A DNA stretch of 64,000 bases from Streptomyces sp. TLI_105. Lineage in GTDB: Bacteria; Actinomycetota; Actinomycetes; Streptomycetales; Streptomycetaceae. The notes beneath the pieces were generated by a model. It was not told where the DNA came from, ran no database searches, and saw only the letters and a list, made by a program, of their open reading frames with translations. Where the stretch lies: NCBI RefSeq assembly GCF_900105415.1, contig NZ_FNSM01000001.1, positions 6,952,001 through 7,016,000 of the forward strand, given 5' to 3'. Shown here in pieces: positions 17,146-26,523 of this stretch (position 1 is the stretch's first letter; every line of letters begins with the position of its first letter). Made by a program: the position numbers and the translations under genes.

Positions 17146-17433
17146 GCTCGTGTATCCCCCATGCATGTGCGTGGTCCCGGCGCGTTGCGCGCAGAGATCG
17201 GGGGCACTTTGGCAGGGGCATGGCCAGCGAACAAAATCAGCCACGCCGACCGTGTCCATCTTGTGTGCAGCCTTCACGAATTGCACATGACGTGATCTAG
17301 AACACGTCCGAATTTCACCTGCTCATGGGATACGGGCGGTTGTGGCGACTGCTACCTTCCCGTCCGATTGCGCCGTCGACCAGCAGGGTCGAACGGCCCT
17401 TGCCTACTTTCAACTTTCAACGGGGGATGAGCG
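17146..17433. promoter_or_regulatory. divergent control region of the LamG and RHS genes
   Basis: 288 bases without a gene separate the two starts. The region is less GC-rich than its surroundings (for example around 17270-17320) and must hold both promoters, but I cannot assign -35/-10 boxes with confidence. A CTTTCAACTTTCAAC direct repeat at about 17408-17422 precedes the RHS ribosome site GGGGGA. Confidence 0.4.
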
Positions 17434-20400
17434 ATGCCACGCTTTGGCATGCGCCGAACCGGGCGACTTTCACGGACACGGGCGACCGTTCCGTTGATCG
17501 TCGCCCTGACGGCGTCCCTTCTGGCAGTGCCGGCGGCCCAGGCCGCTCCGGTGAAGCTGGACTTCGACAGAATCTGGCAGCCGCCGAAGACGCCGCTGCC
17601 CCACACCGCCTCGATACCGGGGACCACGGCGAAGAAGCGCGGCCCGGTGGCCCCGCCGCACGCGGTGCCGAAGCGGGCCACGGCGGCCGCCGCCCTACCG
17701 GCCGTCACCGCGCTGAGCGGCACCGCGCTGCCCACGAAGGCCCCGGCCCGCGCCGGACGACTCCCCGTGTGGGTGGGCCCCGCCACGAAGGCGCCCAAGG
17801 CCCCGCTGCCCGCGGTGACCGTAGTACGCGAGGACGGCACGGCGGCCCGCGCCGCAGGCGTGCACGGCCTCCTGTTCTCCGTTGCCGCGGTCGACGCCGC
17901 GACCGGCCGGGACGCGCACGGCACGGTGCCGGTCCAGGTCGGCCTCGACCTGGCAGAGCTCCAGCGCGCCACCGGCGGGCAGTTCGCTGCGCGCGGCCGC
18001 CTGGTGGCGCTGCCCGCGTGTGCCGCGACCACCCCCGAGCTGGCGTCCTGCCGGGTCCGTACCCCGCTGGCCGCCCACTACGACAAGGCCACCGGCCGGC
18101 TGACCGCCGACCTCGCCGTGCCCGCCCTGGCGGCCGCGCCCGCCCGGGTCACCGGCGGCGCGACCCGCTCGCCGCTGCTCGCGTCGGCGGGCGGCGCGAG
18201 CGCCCCGAGCAGCGCTCCGATGCTGCTCGCCGCCGAGACCGGTTCCGCGGGCGGCGGCGGCGACTACAAGGCGTCCGGCCTCACGCCGTCCTCGGCCTGG
18301 GCGGCGGGTGGCTCCTCGGGCGCGCTGACCTACAGCTATCCGTTCCAACTGCCGCCGGCCCTCGGCGGCCAGGCGCCGTCCCTCGCGCTGGGCTACGACT
18401 CCTCCTCGGTGGACGGCCGTACCTCCGCCACCAACGCCCAGGCGTCCTGGATCGGCGACGGCTGGGACCTCAACCCCGGCTTCATCGAGCGCACCTACAA
18501 GCCCTGCGACAAGGCGGGCATCACCCACTCCGGTGACCTGTGCTGGGGCGGCTTCAACACGAGCCTCTCGCTCGGCAGCCACTCCGGGCCGCTCGTCCGG
18601 GTCGCCACCGGTGCGGCCGGCACGGACGCGGCGACCGGTGTGTGGCGGCTGAAGAACGACGACGGCACGAAGATCGAGTTCGGCTCGGGCGCCGCCAACG
18701 GCGTCCAGGACGGCGCCTACGCCAAGGTCACCGACACCGCCGGCACCGTCTACTACTTCGGCGTCAACCACCTGCCCGGCGGCGACAAGAGCGATCCGGC
18801 GACGAACTCCGTCTCCGGCGTGCCCGTGTACTCCCCGAAGTCCGGCGACCCGTGCTACGACCCGGCCAAGGGCAACGCCTCCTGGTGCACGATGTGGCAG
18901 CGCCTCCAGCTGGACCACGTCGTCGACGCCCACGGCAACCTGACGACGTACACCTGGGCGCCCGAGACCAACTACTACGCGCGGGGCGGCGGCCAGAACC
19001 CGGGCGCCGGCACGCTCACCGCGTACACCCGCGCCAACACCCTGGCCTCGGTCGCCTACGGCCAGCGCCTGTCCGATCAGGTCGCGGCCAAGGGCGGCCT
19101 CCAGCCCGCCGTCCGGGTGACGCTCGGCACCGCCGAGCGCTGCCTCGACACGGCCGTCTGCGACCCCTCGCAGCGCACCGAGGCGAACAAGAACAACTGG
19201 CCCGACGTCCCGGTCGACCAGGAGTGCAAGGGCTCCGGCACCTGCTCCAACCTGTCGCCGACCTTCTTCACCACCCGCCGGCTGGCCTCCGTCCTGACGC
19301 AGGTCCGGGTGAACAACGTCTGGCAGGACGTCGACTCCTACGTCCTGAAGCACTCGTTCCCCGACCCGAAGGACGCCACCAGCCAGAAGGCCCTGTGGCT
19401 CGACTCGATCCAGCGCACCGGCAAGGCCGGCAGCCCGGCGATCACGCTGCCCGCGGTGACCTTCGTCCCGGTGATGCTCGCGAACCGGGTCGACGGCACC
19501 GACCTCGTCCCCGCGCCGCCGCTGATGGACCGGCCGCGCATCCAGCAGATCAAGAACGAGACCGGCGGCGTCCTCAACGTCGACTACAACCTGCCGGCGT
19601 GCTCGCGCCTGAACCATGTGATGCCGTCCGCCGAGGACGACAACACCATGGCCTGCTACCCGGTCCGCTGGACCCCGCCCGGCTCGGTCGCCGGCTCGGA
19701 CCCCGTCCTCGACTGGTTCAACCACTACACCGTCGCCTCGATCACCGAGAACGACACCACGACCGACGCCCCGCAGAAGACCAGCCGCTACGCCTACGGC
19801 CCGGCCGGCTGGCACCGGGACGACAGCGAGTTCACCGACCCCAAGTCCCGGACCTGGGGCGAATTCCGCGGCTTCGCCACCGTGACCGCCACCACCGGCA
19901 GCGGCAACGACGGCCCCAAGTCGCAGACCCGCACCACCTACCGGCAGGGCATGAACGGTGACGTCCGCAAGGACGGCTCCACCCGCGGCGTCCAGCTCAC
20001 GGACGCCCTCGGCCGGTCCGTCCCCGACAACGACTGGCTCAGCGGCCAGGTGCTCCAGACCGAGACGTACGACCAGGCGGGCGGCAGCGTCGTCAGCCGC
20101 AGCGTCTCCGCCGCCTCGGGCGAGGTGACGACCGCGACCCACGCGCGCGGCTCCGGCCTGCCCGACCTCGTCGCCCGCTACACCGCCACCACCAGCACCG
20201 TCACCGACCAGGGCAAGAAGGCCGACGGCAACTGGCGGTCCACGGTCACCACCACCACGACCGACCCGACGCACAACAACCGGGCCGTCACCACCCTGGA
20301 ACAGGCCGAGGGCCTCCCGGACCTGTGCACCCGCGCGGGCTACGCCACGGGCCCCGACGCCCAGGTGAGCGGCCTGGTCGCCGAGCAGACCGTGGTCTCC

Positions 20401-23400
20401 GGCACGGACGCCTGCACCGCGGTCGCCACGGCCGCCAACACCGTCGCCCGCACCCGTACCTCCTACGACAACCTGCCGAACGGGCAGGCGGCCGCCACCG
20501 GCGACGCCACGAAGGCGGAGGTCCTGGAGCGCTACGAGGCGGACGGCACGCCCTTCTTCGTGCCGACCGCGATCACCACCTACGACGCCTACGGCCGGAC
20601 CGCCTCGGTCAAGGACCCGAACAGCAAGGACACCCAGCACCCGGACGGGGCCGTCACCACGACCTCGTACACGCCCGCCGCGACCGGCGAGCTGCCCTCC
20701 ACGCTGACGGTCGCCGCCCCCGTGCCCGGCTCGACGGGCACCTGGGACAGCGTCACCACCATGGACGTCCGGCGCAACCTGGCCCTGACCGTCAAGGACC
20801 AGAACCTCAAGACGACCACGGAGACGTACGACGCGCTCGGCCGGCTCACCGGCGTCTGGCTGCCCGGTCGCACCCCGGCGGCCAACCCGAACGCGAACAT
20901 GACGTTCGGGTACGCGGTCTCCAACCAGGCCGGTGTCCCGTCGACGACCACCACCGACAAGCTGACGAAGGACGGCGAGACACCGGTCTACGTCAAGAGC
21001 GTCGACATCCTCGACGGCTTCGCCCGGACGCGGCAGACGCAGACGTCACCGGCCAACCCCGCCTACACCGGCCGGCTGGTCTCCGACACGCTGCTCGACT
21101 CGCAGGGCCGCACGAGGACGGCCAACGCGCCCTGGTACAACGGCGTGTCGGGCCCGACCGGCACGCTGCTGCCCTCGGCGGAGAGCACGATCCCGTCGCA
21201 GACGCGCACCACGTACGACGGCCTGGGCCGCGCCGTGGTCACCGCCTCCTGGTCGCTGGGCGTGGAGCAGTCCCGGACCACGACCGACTTCAAGGGCGTC
21301 GACCGGACGGACGTCGTGCCCCCGAAGGGCGCCGCGCCGACCACGACCCTCACCGACGGCCGAGGCCGCACCACGGAGCTGTGGCAGTACACCACTCCCA
21401 CCGCGACGGGCCTGCCGGCCGACGCCACCGTCACGCGCTACACGTACACGGTGGACGGCAGCCCGCTCACCCGCAAGGACGCGGTGGGCAACACCTGGTC
21501 ATACGGCTACGACCAGCGCGGTCGCCAGATCAGCGCGTCCGACCCCGACACCGGCACGACCACGCAGACGTGGGACGCCGCCGGACGGCTCGGCAGCACC
21601 ACCAACGGCAAGGGCCAGACGGTCACCTTCACCTACGACCTGATCGGCCGGAAGGCCGGCATGTTCGACGGCACCGCCCCGACCGCCGACAAGCAGCTCG
21701 CGGCGTGGACCTTCGACACCGCGACGGCCGGCAAGGGCAAGCCCGCCTCGTCGACGCGCTACGTCGGCGGCACCGGCGGCCAGGCGTACACCACCACGAT
21801 CAAGGGGTACGACGACGGCTACCGCGTCACCGGATCCACGGTGAGCATCCCCGGCACGGACGCCGGACTGGCCTCGGGCACGTTCTCGTACACGACCAGC
21901 ACGGTCTACGACAAGATCACCGGCAGCCCCAAGGAGACGGTGCTCCCGGCGCTCGGCGGCCTCCCGATGGACGACGTCGTGTACTCGTACAACGACTACG
22001 GCCAGATGTTCAAGTACGCGGGCGCGACGACGTACGACACGCAGACGGAGTACGACGCCTTCGGACGTCCGATCCGCTCGACCGTCAACCCGTGGGCCAC
22101 GCAGGTCGTCTCCACCACCGACTACGACCAGGCCACCGGCCGGGTCAAGCAGCATTTCGTCGACAAGCAGACGTCCACCACGGGCGCCGTCCAGCAGACC
22201 GGCTACACCTACAACGACGCCGGCCAGGTCACCTCGATCACCGGCATCGCCGACAACACCCCGTCCCAGACCGACCGCCAGTGCTTCACCTACGACGCGC
22301 TCGGCCGGCTCACGACGGCCTGGACCGACAAGGGCGGCCTGACCGCCCCGGAGGCGGGACAGACCCAGGACCAGGGCGGCTGCGCCACGACCACGCCGAC
22401 CGCCACGAACATCGGCGGCCCGGCACCGTACTGGCAGGACTACGGCTACGACCTGACGGGCAACCGCACCCGGCAGGTCAGCCACGACCCGGCAGGCGAC
22501 ACCACCAAGGACGTGACCACCACCCAGACGTTCAACGCCCCCGGCACCGTCAACACCCCGACCACCGCCCCCACCACGGGCGGCGGCACGGGTGGCCCGC
22601 ACGCCCTGCTCACGTCGACCGCCAAGACGGCGACGACCACCAACAACGACAACTTCCAGTACGACGCGGTCGGCAACACCACGTCCTTCCGCGCCGGCAA
22701 GGCGGGCACCAGCAGCCTGACCTGGAACACCGAGGGCAAGCTCGCCTCGCTCACCACCGCCACCCAGATCAAGGGCATCGGCGGCAAGTGCATGGACATG
22801 CAGGGCGGCAGCACCACCAACGGCAACCCGGTGCAGATCTACACCTGCAACAGCGGCGCGGGGCAGCGGTTCGCCACCGCCCGGGACCGGCTCTCCACCG
22901 CCGACAAGTGCCTGCAGGCCATGGGCACCGCGGCCGGCTCGCCGGTCCAGATCCAGCCCTGTGACGGCACCGCCGCCCAGACCTGGACGGCGCGTCCCGA
23001 CACCACCTTCTACAACCCCGCCTCGGGCCGCTGCCTCGCCGTCCCCGGCGACGTCACCACCGACGGCACCGACCTCGTCCTCGGCGACTGCGCCACCACG
23101 GTGCCCACCGGACAGAAGTGGACCGTCCCCGACACCACCACGACCTACGTCTACGACGCGGACGGCAACCAGCTGGTCCGCCGCAACCCGGGCAAGACCA
23201 CGATCAGCCTCGGCACCGACGAGCTGACCGTGGACACCGCCTCGGCCAACAAGACGCAGACCGGCACCCGCTACTACCCGATCCCCGGCGGCATGACCAT
23301 CGTCCGCACGGGCGCGGGCACCGCCACCGGAGCGTTCGTCGTCCAGACCGCCGACCACCACGGCACCAACGGCCTCAGCATCGACCTGTCCACGTTGACC

Positions 23401-24519
23401 GCCACCCGGCGCCCCACCGACCCCTTCGGCAACGCGCGCGGCACCCAGCCGTCGGCGTGGGCCGGCGACAAGGGCTTCGTCGGCGGCACCAAGGACACGG
23501 CGACGGGCCTGACCAACCTCGGCGCCCGCCAGTACCAGCCCGGCACGGGCCGCTTCATCAGCACGGACCCGCTGCTGAACAGCGGCGACCCGCAGAGCTG
23601 GAACGGCTACGCGTACGCGGACAACAACCCCGTCACCAACTCCGACCCGGACGGCCGGATGTGCCTGCACGGTTCGCCGGGCGGCGGAAAGGACGGGATC
23701 TGCGCGGGAGTGAAGACCACCAAGGACCATTTCGGGGACACCGATGGTGTCATCGGCGACGGCTCCAACAACTGCACCCAGGCGTACTGCATGGACCACG
23801 CGCTGCGGATGGAGGACGAAGCCGACGAGAACGGGGCGTGGAACGTCGCTCCGAACCAGCCCCTGTTCGGACACTCGGGCCATATGTCACCGGCCAAGAA
23901 GGCCTACAACCAGGCCCGCAAGGCCGAGCGTGTGGCCAAGGAGCACGCCGCCGCACGTCTGCTGGGCGCGGCACGCTGGAAGATCGCAGAGGACTACATG
24001 TACGAGGAGATCATGCGGAACCTGCGGTCCAGCACCTTCCAGACGATCTCCGACGGCCTCTCCGTGGGCGACGACCCGGTCACGAGTGCCGGCGCGGAGG
24101 CCGTCGCCACCTTCCTCTGGTTCAAGAAGGTGAGGGCGGGGGCCGACTGGGACCACAAGCCCAAGCTCGCGGCGATGATGGGCCTGAGCACCTCGTCGGA
24201 CTACAACTTCATGATCCCCGGAACCGGCGACGAGATGTACTACGACATCTGGTCGAACGTGCACTACGGCTTCGTGGGCATGGCGGCAGGCTTCGGTGAG
24301 GGCCGCCTGGAGGACGGCCCCCAAGCGCCGTTCCCCGGCATGGAGATCTTCACCGGAGACACCGACGCCGGTGACATCGCCAGCGTCCGCGGCGGCATCG
24401 ACATGTTCAAGAGGTACGGCTCCAACATGACCCGGGAGCAGTTCCACCAGGGCGTCATGGACACCGTCGCCGCAATGAAGGAGGCGAACGCCCCGCAGTT
24501 CCACCGCGGCAACGGCTGA
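17434..24519 (+). CDS. secreted RHS-repeat polymorphic toxin with nested ricin domain
   Basis: A 2361-residue exported RHS/YD-repeat protein. The signal peptide runs to about residue 35 (ASLLAVPAAQAA). About 270-370 is the SpvB/TcaC-like start (SSGALTYSYPFQLPP, LALGYDSSSVDGR, GDGWDLNPG). YD repeats fill roughly 790-1775 and 1900-2030 (YDALGRLT, YDQRGRQIS, YDAFGRPI). At about 1779-1899 a complete ricin trefoil (GGKCMDMQGG, QRFATA, QTWTA, QKWTVP) interrupts them. The RHS core box ARQYQPGTGRFISTDPL is near 2030 and DPDGR near 2071 marks the usual toxin junction. The last 290 residues include FLWFKKVRAG near 2226 and YYDIWSNVHYGFVG near 2268, resembling polymorphic toxin type 44; its activity is unproven. 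GGGGGA precedes the ATG by 6 bases. No immunity gene follows. Confidence 0.88.
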   Translation: MPRFGMRRTGRLSRTRATVPLIVALTASLLAVPAAQAAPVKLDFDRIWQPPKTPLPHTASIPGTTAKKRGPVAPPHAVPKRATAAAALPAVTALSGTALPTKAPARAGRLPVWVGPATKAPKAPLPAVTVVREDGTAARAAGVHGLLFSVAAVDAATGRDAHGTVPVQVGLDLAELQRATGGQFAARGRLVALPACAATTPELASCRVRTPLAAHYDKATGRLTADLAVPALAAAPARVTGGATRSPLLASAGGASAPSSAPMLLAAETGSAGGGGDYKASGLTPSSAWAAGGSSGALTYSYPFQLPPALGGQAPSLALGYDSSSVDGRTSATNAQASWIGDGWDLNPGFIERTYKPCDKAGITHSGDLCWGGFNTSLSLGSHSGPLVRVATGAAGTDAATGVWRLKNDDGTKIEFGSGAANGVQDGAYAKVTDTAGTVYYFGVNHLPGGDKSDPATNSVSGVPVYSPKSGDPCYDPAKGNASWCTMWQRLQLDHVVDAHGNLTTYTWAPETNYYARGGGQNPGAGTLTAYTRANTLASVAYGQRLSDQVAAKGGLQPAVRVTLGTAERCLDTAVCDPSQRTEANKNNWPDVPVDQECKGSGTCSNLSPTFFTTRRLASVLTQVRVNNVWQDVDSYVLKHSFPDPKDATSQKALWLDSIQRTGKAGSPAITLPAVTFVPVMLANRVDGTDLVPAPPLMDRPRIQQIKNETGGVLNVDYNLPACSRLNHVMPSAEDDNTMACYPVRWTPPGSVAGSDPVLDWFNHYTVASITENDTTTDAPQKTSRYAYGPAGWHRDDSEFTDPKSRTWGEFRGFATVTATTGSGNDGPKSQTRTTYRQGMNGDVRKDGSTRGVQLTDALGRSVPDNDWLSGQVLQTETYDQAGGSVVSRSVSAASGEVTTATHARGSGLPDLVARYTATTSTVTDQGKKADGNWRSTVTTTTTDPTHNNRAVTTLEQAEGLPDLCTRAGYATGPDAQVSGLVAEQTVVSGTDACTAVATAANTVARTRTSYDNLPNGQAAATGDATKAEVLERYEADGTPFFVPTAITTYDAYGRTASVKDPNSKDTQHPDGAVTTTSYTPAATGELPSTLTVAAPVPGSTGTWDSVTTMDVRRNLALTVKDQNLKTTTETYDALGRLTGVWLPGRTPAANPNANMTFGYAVSNQAGVPSTTTTDKLTKDGETPVYVKSVDILDGFARTRQTQTSPANPAYTGRLVSDTLLDSQGRTRTANAPWYNGVSGPTGTLLPSAESTIPSQTRTTYDGLGRAVVTASWSLGVEQSRTTTDFKGVDRTDVVPPKGAAPTTTLTDGRGRTTELWQYTTPTATGLPADATVTRYTYTVDGSPLTRKDAVGNTWSYGYDQRGRQISASDPDTGTTTQTWDAAGRLGSTTNGKGQTVTFTYDLIGRKAGMFDGTAPTADKQLAAWTFDTATAGKGKPASSTRYVGGTGGQAYTTTIKGYDDGYRVTGSTVSIPGTDAGLASGTFSYTTSTVYDKITGSPKETVLPALGGLPMDDVVYSYNDYGQMFKYAGATTYDTQTEYDAFGRPIRSTVNPWATQVVSTTDYDQATGRVKQHFVDKQTSTTGAVQQTGYTYNDAGQVTSITGIADNTPSQTDRQCFTYDALGRLTTAWTDKGGLTAPEAGQTQDQGGCATTTPTATNIGGPAPYWQDYGYDLTGNRTRQVSHDPAGDTTKDVTTTQTFNAPGTVNTPTTAPTTGGGTGGPHALLTSTAKTATTTNNDNFQYDAVGNTTSFRAGKAGTSSLTWNTEGKLASLTTATQIKGIGGKCMDMQGGSTTNGNPVQIYTCNSGAGQRFATARDRLSTADKCLQAMGTAAGSPVQIQPCDGTAAQTWTARPDTTFYNPASGRCLAVPGDVTTDGTDLVLGDCATTVPTGQKWTVPDTTTTYVYDADGNQLVRRNPGKTTISLGTDELTVDTASANKTQTGTRYYPIPGGMTIVRTGAGTATGAFVVQTADHHGTNGLSIDLSTLTATRRPTDPFGNARGTQPSAWAGDKGFVGGTKDTATGLTNLGARQYQPGTGRFISTDPLLNSGDPQSWNGYAYADNNPVTNSDPDGRMCLHGSPGGGKDGICAGVKTTKDHFGDTDGVIGDGSNNCTQAYCMDHALRMEDEADENGAWNVAPNQPLFGHSGHMSPAKKAYNQARKAERVAKEHAAARLLGAARWKIAEDYMYEEIMRNLRSSTFQTISDGLSVGDDPVTSAGAEAVATFLWFKKVRAGADWDHKPKLAAMMGLSTSSDYNFMIPGTGDEMYYDIWSNVHYGFVGMAAGFGEGRLEDGPQAPFPGMEIFTGDTDAGDIASVRGGIDMFKRYGSNMTREQFHQGVMDTVAAMKEANAPQFHRGNG

Positions 24520-24540
24520 TCCGGCACCTCCCGGCACGAC

Positions 24541-24586
24541 CCGGGCGGCGGCTGTCCTCACCTCGGTGAGGACAGCCGCCGCCCGG
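24541..24586 (+). terminator. very long hairpin after the RHS gene
   Basis: Perfect 20-bp arms at 24541-24560 and 24567-24586 with loop CCTCGG, 21 bases past the RHS stop. No U-run, but one of the strongest stems in the window. Confidence 0.75.
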
Positions 24587-24602
24587 CGTCCCGCCCCATG
24601 GA

Positions 24603-24640
24603 AGAAAGGCCCGCACGGCCGAGGCCGTGCGGGCCTTTCT
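24603..24640. terminator. bidirectional intrinsic terminator (uppP side)
   Basis: Perfect 18-bp arms 24603-24620 and 24623-24640, beginning AGAAAGG and ending CCTTTCT, so either strand gives a U-containing tail. It closes uppP (minus) and backs up the RHS terminator. Confidence 0.8.
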
Positions 24641-24676
24641 CGCTGCTCCCGATCGGCGCCGGGTGTACTGGCCCGG

Positions 24677-25552
24677 TCAGCCCGCGGACTCGCCCGCGTG
24701 CGGGCTCAGCACGCCCGCCGATACCAGCACGATCAGCAGGATGCCGAGCAGGATGCGGTAGATCACGAAGGGCATGAAGGACTTCGTGGTGATGAACTTC
24801 ATGAACCACGCGATCACCGCGTAGCCGACGACGAAGGCGATGATCGTGGCGAAGATCGTCGGACCCCAGGAGACGTGGCCGCTCTCGCCCGCGTCCTTCA
24901 GCTCGAACACGCCCGAGGCGAGCACCGCCGGGATGGCGAGCAGGAAGGAGTACCGGGCCGCCGCCTCGCGGGTGTAGCCCATGAACAGACCGCCGGAGAT
25001 CGTCGCGCCCGAACGGGAGACGCCCGGGATCAGGGCCATCGCCTGGCAGACGCCGTAGATCAGGCCGTCCTTCACACCCAGGTCCTTGAGCGTCTTGCGC
25101 TCGCGCATCGCGCGGTGCCGGCCGCCGATCTCGTCCCGGGCGGCGAGCCGGTCGGCGATGCCGAGGACGACGCCCATCACGATGAGGGTGGTCGCCGTGA
25201 TCCGCAGGTCGCGGAAGGGGCCCTCGATCTGGTCCTTGAGCGTGACGCCGAGGACGCCGATCGGGATCGAGCCGACGATCACCAGCCAGCCCATCTGGGC
25301 GTCGTGGTCGGAGCGCATCGCCTTGTTCGTGAGGGAGCGGAACCAGGCCGAGACGATCCGGGCGATGTCCTTGCGGAAGTAGATCAGGACCGCCGCCTCC
25401 GTGCCGATCTGGGTGATCGCGGTGAAGGCCGCCCCCGGGTCCTCCCAGCCGGCGAACGCCGCCGTGAGGCGGAGGTGCGCGCTGGAGGAGATGGGAAGGA
25501 ACTCCGTCAGCCCCTGGACGAGTCCCAGGATGAACGATTCGAACCAACTCAT
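24677..25552 (-). CDS. uppP: undecaprenyl-diphosphatase
   Basis: A 291-residue integral membrane phosphatase that recycles undecaprenyl pyrophosphate to the monophosphate carrier for peptidoglycan synthesis, and gives bacitracin tolerance. Both signature motifs are intact: the N-terminal QGLTEFLPISSSAHL (residues 13-27) with its catalytic Glu, and PGVSRSGATISGG near 170 with the catalytic Arg. About eight hydrophobic segments follow the family topology. It is the usual BacA/UppP length. Monocistronic, with a strong terminator 36 bases downstream. Confidence 0.95.
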   Translation of the reverse strand: MSWFESFILGLVQGLTEFLPISSSAHLRLTAAFAGWEDPGAAFTAITQIGTEAAVLIYFRKDIARIVSAWFRSLTNKAMRSDHDAQMGWLVIVGSIPIGVLGVTLKDQIEGPFRDLRITATTLIVMGVVLGIADRLAARDEIGGRHRAMRERKTLKDLGVKDGLIYGVCQAMALIPGVSRSGATISGGLFMGYTREAAARYSFLLAIPAVLASGVFELKDAGESGHVSWGPTIFATIIAFVVGYAVIAWFMKFITTKSFMPFVIYRILLGILLIVLVSAGVLSPHAGESAG

Positions 25553-25647
25553 GGGGCTAGGGCCGTCCCGTTATGTACGTGTGCGGTCAGAAGGTCGTGC
25601 GCAGCGTACATGCCCAAGATGACGGGCCCGTGGCGAGGCCCGTGGCG

Positions 25648-26406
25648 CTACCGGAGCGCCGTCTCCCGCACCGGATCGGGCTCCCCGGCCGCAGCCCCGC
25701 CGGCGGCGGCCCGCAGGCCGTGCCGCTTGCGCCAGGCCACCACCGCGGCGCCGAGGCCCGACAGGGCGATGAACCCCGCCGAGAAGAGGAACGCCGGCGA
25801 GCCCGGCGAACCCGCCTGGGCGCCCGCCACCACGTACGCCGCCGTGTTCGGCAGGGAGCCGAGCGCCGTCGCGACCAGGAAGGGGACGTACCGCATCCGC
25901 GAGACGGCCGCGCAGTAGTTGGCCGCCGCGAACGGCACCCCGGGGAACAGCCGGATCGCCAGCATCGAACGGAACCCGTGCCGGCTCAGCTGCCCGTCCG
26001 CCGCCGTCAGCCAGCGGCCCCGCACCAGCGGCCGCAGCGCGTCCTGACCCAGGAACCGGCCGAGCGCGAACGCGATCCCCGCGCCGAGCACCGTCCCCGC
26101 GAGCGCCCCCGTCAGACCGGCCGCGGCACCGAAGAGCGCGCCCGCCGCCAGGTTGAGCACCGGACGCGGTACGAACGCCGCCGCGCACACCCCGTACGCG
26201 AGACCGAAGAGCAGCACCGCCCCGGCACCGCTCGTGTGCGGCGGCCAGCCCGAGGCGAGCATCCGCTGCGGCTCGTAGAGGACCACGAGGGAGGCGGCCG
26301 TGAGCAGCAGGAGCGCGAGCAGCGACAGTCGCGAGCGGGGGGAGAGCAGGGCCCGGGAACAGCGGACGGCGAGGGAGCCCGGCGGCCGGGGGACGGGAGC
26401 GAGCAT
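25648..26406 (-). CDS. TVP38/TMEM64 (VTT-domain) membrane protein
   Basis: A 252-residue polytopic membrane protein. A basic N-terminus leads to the first helix (LSLLALLLLTAASLVVLY). The VTT core comprises FVPRPVLNLAAGALFG, an internal GTVLGAGIAFALGRFLGQD (GxxxGxxxxYxxGR-like) and RLFPGVPFAAANYCAAVS, with the helix pair typical of DedA-related scramblases or transporters. There are about six helices in all. Function in bacteria is unsettled: lipid scrambling or ion-coupled transport. It is divergent from the DNA alkylation repair gene. Confidence 0.82.
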   Translation of the reverse strand: MLAPVPRPPGSLAVRCSRALLSPRSRLSLLALLLLTAASLVVLYEPQRMLASGWPPHTSGAGAVLLFGLAYGVCAAAFVPRPVLNLAAGALFGAAAGLTGALAGTVLGAGIAFALGRFLGQDALRPLVRGRWLTAADGQLSRHGFRSMLAIRLFPGVPFAAANYCAAVSRMRYVPFLVATALGSLPNTAAYVVAGAQAGSPGSPAFLFSAGFIALSGLGAAVVAWRKRHGLRAAAGGAAAGEPDPVRETALR

Positions 26407-26418
26407 TCGGGGAGAGTA

Positions 26419-26432
26419 ACGGACGCGTCCGT
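26419..26432. promoter_or_regulatory. 14-bp perfect palindrome in a divergent promoter region
   Basis: ACGGACGCGTCCGT reads the same on both strands and lies 13 bases upstream of the VTT gene start and about 90 bases upstream of the alkylation-repair gene. A possible operator for either; binding protein unknown. Confidence 0.4.
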
Positions 26433-26456
26433 AGGAGCGCCGTAATGTGCGTCATG

Positions 26457-26499
26457 TCCGTCCGGGCGTGCTCCCGGGATCCGTCCGGGCGTGCTCCCG
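26457..26499. repeat. 23-bp-period direct repeat, two copies
   Basis: TCCGTCCGGGCGTGCTCCCG occurs at 26457-26476 and again, identical, at 26480-26499, separated by GGA. It lies in the leader of the DNA alkylation repair gene. Confidence 0.8.
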
Positions 26500-26523
26500 A
26501 GTGCGCCGTTACCGAGAGGCCCC

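Noticed and set aside
17695..20640. A 981-codon minus-strand frame opposite the RHS gene, and a similar one at 21499-23883
   Set aside because: Same antisense artefact of third-position GC; no motifs, and the YD repeats are all on the plus strand.
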